From Strongyloides papillosus (taxonomy: Eukaryota > Nematoda > Chromadorea > Rhabditida > Strongyloididae), in the NCBI GenBank assembly GCA_005656395.1, contig SRSI01000050.1, forward strand, positions 4,464,001 to 4,528,000: a stretch of 64,000 nucleotides of DNA. Reading direction: 5' to 3'. The notes beneath the pieces were generated by a model. It was given only the letters and a program-made list of their open reading frames with translations, was not told where the DNA came from and did no database searches. The position numbers were made by a program, and so were the translations under genes. Positions 12,324 through 22,895 of the stretch are shown here, one piece after another; the first letter of the stretch is position 1; every line of letters starts with the position of its first letter.

Positions 12324-13483
12324 ATGAAGCGAATTGAATTATTATTTCTATTAATTTTAGTATATATTGTAATATCCAATAATGTATGTTTCCATATTTT
12401 TATTTAATTTATTTTTATTATTCAGAATGTTTTTGGGAAGAAAAAGAAAAAACCTTCTTCACCATCAATTAACATGAATAAAACAATCGAATACGAGATT
12501 AAAACTGGTTTTTCTGAGAGAACAATTGAAGTCGCTCACGATCTTTTAGCAAAAGAAACATGCTTAAATTTTACTAGAATTTATGGTCAATCTACAAGTG
12601 CAACAGTTATTAGAAAGAAAGATAAATGTAGCGCTAGTGCAGAAATACGTGATAAAAAGATTCATTATTACATTAATGTAAATTGGAGTTGTTCGGAAAG
12701 AGATAAGCTGCAAAGGTTAATCTATTGGAGTACTGAAATGAGATACCAGATAACTAAATGCCTTGCCAAACATGGAAGAACAGAATTTCTAGCCGATAGA
12801 ATGATTGAACTACTAACTACTTATCATTGCATATTTGAGAATCCAAGAGAAACAGATATAAATATTAGTAATAATTTACTAGAATTTTCAGGTGAGAAGA
12901 GTCCCAAAAAAAAAGATATTGTACCATCAAATTTGGTACAAAAGGATTATTCTGTTGAAATTTCATTCCATGACGTTAGATTCTTAAATGAAAAAATATG
13001 TAAAGATAGTTGTAAGAGCAAACCCTCGAAAAAATGTAAAAATAATAGTTATCCAAATCCAAGACGATGCACCTCAACATGTTTATGCCCGTTTTTTTAC
13101 AGTGGAACAAGTTGTGAAAAATTAGTGATGCCAAAAGATCCTTGGTTTTGTAAATCAAACCCCTTGTTAACAGCTACTTCAAAAAAAAGAACTTTAGTAT
13201 TGGATTTATTTACAGAATGTTTTTACAAAATTAAGCCATCTTCAAGGACAAAAAAGTTTATGTAAAAATAATTCCTAGTGACACAAATATCCATTGGGAC
13301 TGTGAAAGTGAAGCACTTATCGAAATTAAGTATAATAAAGATAAATCTAAAGTAGGAGTAATTCCATGTGGAAGAATAACTGAATTTAGTGTAAAAGGAG
13401 AAAAAGGTGCAGATGTTATAGTGTTTCACAATCAAATAGTTCAACAATTTAACTTGCAAATAGAATATAAACTAGTTAGATAA
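12324..13483 (+). pseudogene. PAL4: astacin-like pseudoprotease with a single frameshift in the CUB module
   Basis: Exon 1 (12324-12383) encodes MKRIELLFLLILVYIVISNN; exon 2 starts at 12426. The frame is clean through the linker, the astacin-like domain (CLNFTR, then QRLIY in place of HExxH) and the EGF-like module (CPFFYSGTSCEKL), but stops at 13265. The A6 run at 13250-13255 is one base shorter than needed; with the frame restored at that run the CUB tail continues to the TAA at 13481-13483 and matches PAL7. As in PAL2, the only lesion is a homopolymer indel, so an intact gene with an assembly error is a real alternative. TATAAAGTACC lies at 12279-12289. Confidence 0.75.
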
Positions 13484-13487
13484 TATG

Positions 13488-14308
13488 CAATCAAGCCTGT
13501 CCTAAAGACCATCTCTAATATGAGACCACCTGACATTTAAGACCACTTTTTAAGATAATTTTTCATTATGATCATGTAAAAAAACCTTAAATTTAAAACC
13601 AGGTATAATTAACCAAAACATTTGGTCATTTGTTTATTAGTTAGCTTAAAAATAAAATATCTTTTGATAAGAAAAAGTGTTATGAATAGTTTCTCTCTGT
13701 CTAGAATTTTATTTGTCTTATCATGTTGGAAAAAACCGAGATTTAAAAAGTTCTAATGATCATATAATATTTTATGTATTACTTTTTAAAACTTTAGGAA
13801 TGAAAGATACATTTTTAGTGATTCCTAAGAACAGCTGTCTAACAAGTTTAACCAATATGTTAAAAGTGTCTGTAAATTAAACCATATTGTATGTTATTCT
13901 CTTTTTTTAGTGAATATAAATGAAATTAAATGTATTTATTATAATCTATTCCAATAAAAATTTCCATAAGGGGCCTAAAGTTTTTAAGGAAGCCTAATAA
14001 ATTTTATCCACTAATTTGCTAAAATTAAGTCATTAATTTGAAATCAGAATTTAATTAGGAGTTGCCAGGTAGAATAAAAAAATGAAAATAACGAATATTT
14101 TAACAAATAAATAATTTTATCTCTTTTTTATCAATTAAATTATAATTATTTTTTATTTTAATGCAAAAATTAATAATAATATACTATATTTGTACTTATA
14201 ACTATACTAATATCTACAATAACATAAAATCTCTAATTTAAGACCACCTGACATTTAGGACCACTTTTCCAAAAAAATTTGGGTGGTCCTAAATCACAGG
14301 TTTGACTG
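13488..14308. mobile_element. Non-autonomous TIR element, pogo/Tigger-like ends (MITE)
   Basis: The left end reads CAATCAAGCCTGTCC and the right end, on the opposite strand, CAGTCAAACCTGTG, both followed by GGACCACC/AGACCA-type motifs. Near both ends the same subterminal sequence (ACCACCTGACATTTA) is repeated directly. A GGACCAC...GTGGTCC hairpin sits next to the right end. The interior (about 820 bp in all) is AT-rich without a transposase frame. CAGTCAAACC-type ends flanked by TA are typical of Tc1/mariner-superfamily pogo elements. A TA follows the right end at 14309-14310; the left target duplication is not clean. The left end lies 5 bp after the PAL4 stop codon. Confidence 0.6.
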
Positions 14309-14744
14309 TAATAATATTAATTCAAAAATTTTTAGAGATCAAAAGAAAATTGAAGATTTTTTTTATCAAAAAAAAATATTAATTTTGGAGAAGTTATGAT
14401 ATTCGAAGGGATAAACTAACTTTTTTTTTCTATAGTTAAATTCAAGTTATCATCTTATTACTTTATAGAAGGCTTCTTCTACATAATTTCTTATAAAAAA
14501 ATATAGATAAACGAATAAAAAATTTTATATATTTTAAGAAATTAATCAATTTTTTCAATATAAAAAAATAAATTAATAAAATTTTGGAACCATTTTTTCT
14601 CTAAATCACTGATGACTTACTATATTACATATATAAAGACTATAAAAATTAGATTACTGGAATATTTATTGGAAAATTTATTTTAAATATTATAATTACA
14701 TAAATGTTTTAATGAAGTTGTGTGAATTTATCAGATTAAATCAA

Positions 14745-14755
14745 TATAAAGTAGC
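14745..14755 (+). promoter_or_regulatory. Conserved TATA-like box of dead copy PAL5
   Basis: TATAAAGTAGC is 46 bp before the position matching the PAL5 start. The box survives although the gene is destroyed, which fits recent decay. Confidence 0.45.
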
Positions 14756-14790
14756 GCTTGCATATTTTCCCTCATCTTTTTAAAAAAAAA

Positions 14791-15943
14791 ATAAAAATAA
14801 TTGAAATTTTGTTTCTAATAATTTTATCATATTTTATAACGACAAAATATATGTTTTCTTATTTTCAATATTTAATTTTTCTTTGTTATTTAAGGATGAA
14901 ATTGAATCTGAAATAAAACAAATGACTAAATTATTCAAAATGATTACAACAATCGAATACCAGATCACTGAAGGTCTAACTGAAAGATCAATTCAAAGAA
15001 CTCACGAATGATTAGAAAGAGAAACACGTTTAAACTTTATTAAACTTTATAGTTCATCCGTAAATGCACCAGTTATTAGAAGAGTTAGAAAATGTTGTGC
15101 TAGTGCAGAAATACATGGCAGAAAAATTTATTATTATATTAATGTAAATAATAGTTGCATGGAAGAGATATGTATCAAAGGTTAATCTATTTAGGTGTTA
15201 CATGAGATATCAAATAACTAAATCACTTAACTACTACGGAACAACAGAATTTTTAGCCGATTGTATAATAGACCTACTAACTCACTGCTATTGTGAATTT
15301 GTAAATCCAAGGGAAACAACCGTAGATATTAATGATAATTTTTTAGAAATTTCAGGTTTGGAAAGTCCAAAAAGAGACGGTATTGAACCTTAAAGCTTGG
15401 AACAAAAAGACTATTCTTCAAAAACCTTATTCAGTGTTGTTTAAAACTTAAATGACAATATATGTAAAAATAATTATACAGATAAATATTGCAAAAAACG
15501 TAAAAATTACGGATATGCAGATTGGAGAAATTCTAAAGCAAGTTTATGCTTAATTTTTTATAACGGAACACATTGTGACAAATTAATAATGCCAAAAGAC
15601 CTGACTATTGTGGAAACCCTTCATTAACGACTACCTCAGGCAATAAAATTTGAGTATTGGATTAAAACACAAATGTTTACATAAAATCAAAGTATGTTCA
15701 AAATCAATAAAAGTTCAAGTAAAATTTACACTTATTGGTGATCCTATCCACCGGTAGTATAGTTCCGGTAAAATTCTTGAAGTTAACTATAAAAAAGACG
15801 AATCTATAGATGAAGTAATGCCTTGTGGACATATGACAAACCTTACAGTAACATCAGATAAAGGTACAACTGTCTTAGTATATCACGATAGAATAGGTAC
15901 GAACTTTAAAGTTAAAACGGAATACAGAGAAATTAAAGCTTAG
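14791..15943 (+). pseudogene. PAL5: decayed chimeric copy
   Basis: The start codon is ATA instead of ATG (14791). The intron donor has become ATATGT instead of GTATGT (about 14849). Stops and shifts interrupt almost every module. A recognisable stretch at 15202-15393 (starting MRYQITKSLNYYGTTEFLAD) is close to PAL7, as is the upstream DNA. From about 15.66-15.76 kb onward the sequence instead follows PAL2, including the GGACATATGA and ACAACTGTCTT segments and the 3' flank. The copy is therefore a hybrid of a PAL4/7-type 5' half and a PAL2-type 3' half. No product is expected. Confidence 0.8.
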
Positions 15944-17514
15944 AAATTTTAAATTTCATAAATCGATAAAAATTTCGATTATATTTAAAAAATAAATAAA
16001 ATTTATCTATTCGAAGTAAAAGAAATTATGAATTAACTTAGCTCTATACGATTCTTGTGTATGAAAAAGTTTAGTTTATTTTATTAATTATTATAAGACT
16101 TTTTTTTTATAAAATTTTTTACAATAAAAAAAATTAAGAAACTAAAATTTCTTGTATCATAAAAAACTTTATACATTATAATGTATGAAATACTTCAAAA
16201 TAAAAGTGTATAAAAATATTTATCACTTAACATATATTCTTTAAACAATTTAGAAAAGTTTTTGAAATAGAATTTGTATTCATTTAACAGTTAGATTGTT
16301 ATACTGAACTTGTCTAAATTTTAAAAATTTCATTTGGTAAAATTTCATTTTGAAATATTTAGGAGAATATTCACAACTTATGAATCATTTAATCATGTGA
16401 TTCTGTTAGTGAATTATAGATTATTGAAGTAATTGATTTTTATGTGAGAACTGATAACAATTTTATTTCAAATGCTAATATATTTACATTTTAGTGTTGT
16501 TTAGATATCTATATATGAAATTATTTCTTCCTAAAATTATTTACATTCTTCTTGATTGCTGTTATTTCATGGAGCATCATTTAATGTAGTGCATTGAAGA
16601 TTGCTTAACAAAATTCGTTTGAGATATCTGAAATTTCTTCAAAATCAGATTTATTGGATCCTTTATCATTGATATTGTTCATAGTTAATCTCCAAAAAAT
16701 TTAGGAATTTGAATAAACTTTTGATGAAAATTAATAGAATTGTTTATTTGCAAGTGACCTTATACATTTTAATATCTCTATTTGGAGATTTATAAAAATT
16801 AAACAAAAAACTTCTAAAAATTATTTAAAAAAGTAAACAATGTTTTATATTAAAAATTAAAATTTCCAATTACATCCTATCTATTTTAACAGTTCTTATG
16901 ATTGAAAAATTAATGTATATAAATTTTTAAGATCAATGATTAAATTTTTGTTATTTGAATGATCTCAAAAGAGAAACTGTACTTTTTTCATTTTTGTTTT
17001 ATAAAATACACACTTTCTATGCCATTTTAATAAAAAAAATTAGAATTCATAAAAACGATATTGTTTGTTAGAACTTTTTAAATAATTATACAAATTGTAA
17101 TTGAAAAAAATATATTTTATGATCTATTCTTAATTCATCTTTTGATTAAGAATAATAATTATCTTAAACCATTTCTTATTGCTTTAATATATTAAAAAAT
17201 TATTAAATATCAAAGGCAAAAACAATATAAAATTCTTTATATGATAAAAACAAGATGACAAGAAAATAAATTTAATTGAATATTCTTTGAATCTATATGA
17301 TTATATCATATTTACTTTAATCGATAATTTCTGTAATTTGAAAATGATGAAGTGGTTAAAAAAAAAAATTTTTATATAATTATTAGAAAGTTTTTGCAAT
17401 TTTCATGTAAAATCTGCTAATACAAGGTTGTTAAAATAATTATTGATAAGTTTTTTAAATATTTAGATTATATGATTCTTAATGTGATTACATAAATGCA
17501 TTAGATTAAAATTA
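15944..17514. other. Intergenic region, right arm of the segmental duplication
   Basis: No gene seen. It matches 8457-10017 over its whole length at high identity, allowing for small indels. Confidence 0.6.
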
Positions 17515-17525
17515 TATAAAGTACC
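17515..17525 (+). promoter_or_regulatory. Conserved TATA-like box of PAL6
   Basis: TATAAAGTACC is 46 bp before the PAL6 ATG. The preceding bases (GATTCTTAATGTGATTA) are also shared with PAL1 and PAL2. Confidence 0.6.
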
Positions 17526-17560
17526 TCAAATACAATTTCCATGTATATTTTTTTAAAATT

Positions 17561-18741
17561 ATGAAGCAAATAGAGTTACTATTTTTTGTAATTCTTGTAT
17601 ATTTTGCCATAACTAACAATGTATGTTTCCACTTTTCTTTAATTTTTAATGTTTAATTTAGAATGTTCTTTCTAAAAAATACAAGAAAAAGAAGCCATCT
17701 CAATCTTCAAATCCTTCCGGTAACTATTTTTCTATGAATAAAACAGTCGAATATATTTTTGAGAAAGGTTTGGATGAAAAAAAACTCATTCTTTCTATCA
17801 GTTTAATTCAAAGAAGAACATGTTTAAATTTTGTTGAATCACGTGATTCACCAGCCTTTAATGGAACACTTTTTAAACGGGGCAAAAAATGTATGGCTAC
17901 GGCAGATTTGGCTGGTAAATATGTAACTTACTCTATTCATTTAAATAATACTTGCATGGAAAGAGATATGATTCTAAAGTTAATTTATTTGAATACACAA
18001 TTGAGATATGAATTCGCTAAATGTTTGGGAAAACATCAAGGAAATATTACAGATAATAATATGCCAGATGTAATGAGAACATATAATTGCTTTTTTTACA
18101 ACGATCTAAAAGACTATATGAAATTTGATTTAGACCCTAAAACAGTATACGCTTTTCCTAAAAAATATTCATTGACGAATAATATAGAACCTAAAACTTT
18201 AGAACAAAGAAATTATGCTGCAGAACTTTCATTCACTGATCTTAAAGGATTAGATGGTAAAATCTGCAAAGACGAATGTAAAAAATATTCTCCCGTTACT
18301 TGTAAAAATAGTGGATTTAGAAATTCAGCAAAATGTGATTCTTGTGTGTGCCCCTTTTTTTATAATGGAAGAAAATGTGAAAAGTTAGTTAAACCAAAGA
18401 AATCACATTACTGTGGGTCTCAATATAAAACAGCTAAAAGAAATACAAATACACAAGTTTTAGATATAAATGCAGAATGTTATTACAAAATTAAGCCTTA
18501 TTATAAAAAAAGAAAAGTTCAAGTAAAATTTACACCTATTGGTGGCCCTATTCGCTGGCCGTGCAACTCTAGTAAAATTCTTGAAGTTAAGTATGAAAAA
18601 GATAAATCTAAAGATGGAGTAATGCCATGTGGACAAATGAAAGAGTTTACAGTAAAATCAGATAAAGGTGTATCTGTTCTAGTATATCATGATAAAATAG
18701 GTACGAACTTTAAAATTAAAATGCAATATAAAGCATTTTAA
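17561..18741 (+). CDS. PAL6: intact astacin-like pseudoprotease (signal, dead astacin, EGF, CUB)
   Basis: Exons 17561-17620 and 17662-18741 join in phase 0 to give 379 residues. Residues 1-20 are a signal peptide, followed by a Lys-rich linker (SKKYKKKKPS). Residues about 45-200 align with the astacin domain: VEYIFEKGL start, TCLNFV, then NNTCMERDM. Where the HExxH motif should follow it reads LKLIY, with no histidine and no glutamate, so zinc binding and catalysis are not expected. The EQRNYAAELSFTDLK segment corresponds to the IGQR...LSFxDI end of the astacin domain. An EGF-like module (CKDECKKY to CPFFYNGRKCEKL) and a CUB-like module (AECYYKIKP to FKIKMQYKAF) follow. Probably a secreted, non-catalytic binding protein. 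Homology to astacins is inferred from the pattern, supported by PAL8. Confidence 0.85.
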
Positions 18742-19844
18742 AGTTCTTAACATTAAGAAGATTTAAAAGAATTTAAAATTTTTTGTAACAATAAATAAAA
18801 CTTATTTTGACTATTTAAAATATCGAAAATTATAAACTTACTCTGAATAGATACGTATTCGTCGTATATCAAAACATAATTATATCTTTATTTACTATAC
18901 ATAACGTTTTTTCTGGAACATTTCTCACAATAAATACTAAACAAATTACTAAAAATCCTACTCTCTAGATTGATTAAATTATGTTATAGGATTCCTATTT
19001 ATTTAACAATATAATTGCTCTGTTGAATTTCTCTAACTTTTTAATTATTAATTCCCATAGTTGTATTTTTATTTGACATTTAAACAATTCTTATTTACAT
19101 GAATCTGTGAATGACCATTATTTTTTCTGACTGATATCATATATATTTTTTGTATAATAAGTTGAATTTAGTTTTATCGAAAAGTACAAAATTAAATACA
19201 TTTCTGTAAAAAAAACGAATTGAAAATTACAATAAATAACCTTTATGATATCAATGATTAAATTTTGATTATTTAAATGGTCTCAAGAGAAATTTATAAT
19301 TTTTGTTCTTTTATTTAATAAAATAACAATATATTATCGTCATTTTAATTTTCCTCTAACATTATTTAAACACTCATTGGAAGATATAATTGAAACTATA
19401 TCATTTAAACCATGAACAGTATATTTTTTTCTTCTTTCAATTTTTTATGTTTAAAATCTCTAAATTCCAAAGATACAATAAAATATAAAGTCTTTGTGTG
19501 ATAGGGATAAATGGGTGATTAAATAAATTTGAACTAATAATACCAAAGTCTATAGAATCATATTATATTTAAGAATATTTAAAAAATATTTAATTTACCA
19601 TTTAGTGATAAAACCTCTGAGAAAGCTTAAAAATAAATTTACTTATCTGTAGTTACGTATTTTCATATTGGAATAAAGGTAAATTTTTTTGGAAGGTTTC
19701 TGTAATATTTTTATTGAATATTTATATTTTAATCACGAAATCTGTCAACAGAAATTAGATAAAATATTTGCTGAAAAATTTTTAAATATTATAATTATAT
19801 AAAAGTTTTAAACGAGGAAATGTAAATATAAAAGATAAAATTAA
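18742..19844. other. Intergenic region between PAL6 and PAL7
   Basis: No gene seen. AACAATAAATAAAAC about 50 bp after the PAL6 stop is a likely polyadenylation region. The last 600 bp are the shared upstream block. Confidence 0.55.
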
Positions 19845-19855
19845 TATAAAGTACC
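19845..19855 (+). promoter_or_regulatory. Conserved TATA-like box of PAL7
   Basis: TATAAAGTACC is 45 bp before the PAL7 ATG, the same spacing as in PAL3 and PAL4. Confidence 0.6.
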
Positions 19856-19889
19856 AATTGTATATCTTTTACATATTTTTAAAAAAGCT

Positions 19890-21048
19890 ATGAATCGAAT
19901 TGAATTATTATTTTTAATAATTCTAGTATATTTTGTAATATCCAATAATGTATGTTTCCATTTTTTTTATTTAATTTATTTTTATTGTTCAGAATGTTCT
20001 TGGGAAGAAGAAAAAAAAACCTTCTTCGCCTTCAATTAGCATGAATACAACAATCGAATACCAGATTAATGATGGTTTAAGTGAAAGAACAATCAAATTC
20101 TCTCATGATCTATTAGAAAGAGAAACATGTTTAAATTTTACTAGAAGTTATGGTCAATCTACAAGTGCAACTGTAATTAGAAGAGGTATAAAATGTAGTG
20201 CTAGTGCAGAAATACGTAATAGAAAAATTTATTATCATATTAATGTGAATGACAGTTGTATGGAAAGAGATATGATTCAAAGGCTAATTTATTGGAGTAC
20301 TGACATGAGATACCAGATAACTAAATGTCTTTACAAATATAGAACATCAGAATTTTTAGCCGATAGTATAATAGACCTACTAACTCATTACTATTGTGAA
20401 TTTGTAAATCCAAGGGAAACAACTGTAGATATAAATGATAATTTACTAGAATTTTCAGGTTTGAAAAGTCCAAAAAGTTATGGTATTGATCCCAGTAACT
20501 TGGAACAAAGAGACTATTCTGCAGAAATTTCATTTTGTGATGTTAAGTCCTTGAATGAAAATATATGTAAAAATAGTTGTGCAGGTAAATCTTGCAAAAA
20601 ATATAAAAATTACGGATATGCAAATCCCAGAAATTGTGAACAAACAATATGCCCATTTTTTTTTAACGGAACATATTGTGACAAATTAATGACTCCAAAA
20701 AGACCTGACTATTGTGGAAACCCTTCATTAACAGCTACTTCAGGCAAGAAATTTCATGTTTTGGATTTAAACACAGAATGTTTCTATAAAATTAAATCAT
20801 CTTCAAAATCAAAAAAAGTTAAAGTAAAATTTACACCTATTGTTTCTGATGCTCACTGGGACTGTAAAAGATATAAAATTCTTGAAATTAAATATAATAC
20901 CGACAAATCTAAAGATGGAGTAATGCCATGTGGAAAAATGAAAGAGTTTACGGTAAAAGGAAGTAAAGGTGCAGACATTCTAGTATACCACTATAAAATA
21001 GCTCAAGAATTTAAAATTAAAATGGAATACCAAGTAGTTAGTAAATAA
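19890..21048 (+). CDS. PAL7: intact astacin-like pseudoprotease (signal, dead astacin, EGF, CUB)
   Basis: Exons 19890-19949 and 19993-21048 join in phase 0 to give 371 residues. The signal peptide MNRIELLFLIILVYFVISNN is followed by a GKKKKKPSSPS linker. The domain start TTIEYQINDGLSERTI, TCLNFTR and HINVNDSC match the astacin N-terminal subdomain and the strand before the active site. The zinc motif position reads QRLIYWS instead of HExxHAL. Two extra cysteines (ITKCLYK and HYYCEF) may form a disulfide not found in active astacins. The domain end (EQRDYSAEISFCDVKSLN), the EGF-like module (CPFFFNGTYCDKL) and the CUB-like module (TECFYKIK, MPCGKMKEFTV, ILVYHYKI) are complete. Closest paralogue PAL4. 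Likely secreted; role unknown. Confidence 0.85.
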
Positions 21049-21892
21049 AAATTCTAGAATATTTGAAAACAAAAGAAATTAAAGATTTCTTTTACAATAA
21101 ATAAAATTAATTTTGAGAATTAATACTCAAAGATGTGGAATAACTTTCTTTTCTGTTGTTAAATCCCAGTTATTATACTACATAAATTTGTGTAAGACTT
21201 TCTAAAAATTATTTATAAAAAAGATACTATGCCGAAGTTGTTAATCATCCTAACCTCCATTTAATCATCTGAAAATCCGATGTTAAAAGTGAAATTAAAA
21301 AAAAGACTAAAAAATAAAAATAGATATAAAAGTCTTTCTAGATCATCATAAAATGTAACTTTAAGGAAAACAAAAGAAAATATGGAATCCTACAATTTTC
21401 CTTCATAGAATGTTTTGAAAGATCTTCTTTAATATACTTAGAATACCTGGACACCATTTAGAATTTTATAAAAAAGTTTTTCCAACGTTTTGAAAATACC
21501 GGAACGATTAATCTTCTGCTTAGGAAATTTTCAACAACACAGTTGTCCTTCGACGAAAAGTAGAACTTACCCAAAAAATCACATTACTTTTAGTGATAAT
21601 TTATTAATATTTTATAATCACTAAATTACACTCTATTTTCTTATGTTTCAAAGTATGATATTTCACCTATCTTTATAAGTTATCTGATTATCATTTATTA
21701 ACTGATATTTTAGTAGACTCTTGGAATCCTTAATTTTTCTAAAATTATTTTTTGTTCTTCTAGAATATTCTTCTAATTTCATCATTGTTATACTTATTTA
21801 ATTTTTTTTATCGTTAAATGAATTTTTATTTTTTAGAAAACGAAAAGCCAGTCTTCACTATCCTCTACATCACAATATTTAACCATTCCATA
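21049..21892. other. Intergenic region between the PAL array and the E2 gene
   Basis: No gene seen. The PAL7 3' end has an ACAATAAATAAAA polyadenylation-type sequence about 50 bp after the stop; the rest is AT-rich without array homology. Confidence 0.5.
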
Positions 21893-22393
21893 ATGTCTAA
21901 TCTCCAAGGAAAACTTTTGTTACAGAGACAACTTCAAGAACTTCAAAAGAATCCTGTTGATGGATTTTCAGCTGGACTAGTGACTGACGATAATATATAC
22001 AAATGGGAAGTTCTTATTATTGGACCACCAGATACAATTTACGAAGGTGGATTTTTCAAAGCTATCCTTGATTTTCCTATAGAATACCCTCAACGTCCTC
22101 CTAAGATGAAGTTTATTTCAGAGATGTGGCATCCAAATATAGAGAAGAATGGAAATGTTTGCATTTCAATTCTCCATGAACCAGGTGACGATCATTTTGG
22201 GTATGAAAGACCTGAGGAACGTTGGTTACCTGTGCATACTGTTGAAACAATTCTTTTAAGTGTTATTTCCATTCTTGCTGACCCAAATTCTGAATCTCCA
22301 GCTAATGTCGATGCTGCTAAGGAGTTTGTTAATAATTATGATGAGTTTAAGAAGAATGTTTCACGTTGTGTTAGGAAAAGTCAAGAGGAGTAG
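21893..22393 (+). CDS. ubc-7: Ubiquitin-conjugating enzyme E2, UBE2G1/UBC-7 type
   Basis: 166 residues from MSNLQGKLLL, a single exon. The UBC fold is complete: YPQRPPKMKF, the HPN motif (MWHPNIEKNGNVCISIL) with the catalytic cysteine in NVCISIL, and the acidic insertion after it (HEPGDDHFGYERPEERWLP) that is diagnostic of the UBE2G1/UBE2R/Ubc7 class. This E2 accepts ubiquitin from E1 and builds mainly Lys48 chains; UBC7 types act in ER-associated degradation, although UBE2G1 is also soluble. An in-frame ATG 75 bp further upstream (21818) would add 25 residues. The start at 21893 is preferred because it gives the usual family length. First gene beyond the PAL array, and intact. Confidence 0.93.
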   Translation: MSNLQGKLLLQRQLQELQKNPVDGFSAGLVTDDNIYKWEVLIIGPPDTIYEGGFFKAILDFPIEYPQRPPKMKFISEMWHPNIEKNGNVCISILHEPGDDHFGYERPEERWLPVHTVETILLSVISILADPNSESPANVDAAKEFVNNYDEFKKNVSRCVRKSQEE

Positions 22394-22895
22394 AGGTTTT
22401 TTGTGATATTATCACTTAAAATGACCGAGTACGTGGGCTAGTTCTTTGATTTTTACGAGTCTGTTGTATAGAAGTATGCTAACTTATCTTATGTATAGTT
22501 TTGTTTATATTTTTTGATGTTTAAGTGATTTCTTAAAAGTAAATTTTTGTATGTAGAAGATTCTTGATACTTTATTGATATTCTAACTTTGTTATTGTTA
22601 TTTTTTGTATACGACATCAATAATTTAAACTATTTTTTGCATTAAGGAGAATACTGCTTACAAATATGTTTTTTTTGTCTCCAATTATATATTATTCCAT
22701 TTTAATGAGTTAAAACAGGTTGCACTATATCACAATCAATGGATGAAACAAAATCGTGTTTTGATAAAGCTTAAGATCATAAAGTTTGAGTAACCTCTAA
22801 GTAAAAACAAAGTAATTGGCTAAACACAATTTATTAATGTATTAAAAACTATATATATAAATAAGAATACAACATATAAAAAAAATAAGTTTATT
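22394..22895. other. Convergent 3' ends of the E2 and RS-rich genes
   Basis: No gene seen; this is 3' UTR sequence of the two convergent neighbours. Confidence 0.5.

Noticed and set aside
4335..21048. Possibility that in-frame stops in the array are recoded (Sec or readthrough)
   Set aside because: Stop codons and positions differ between copies (TAA, TAG), intact copies have ordinary sense codons there, and frameshifts occur too.
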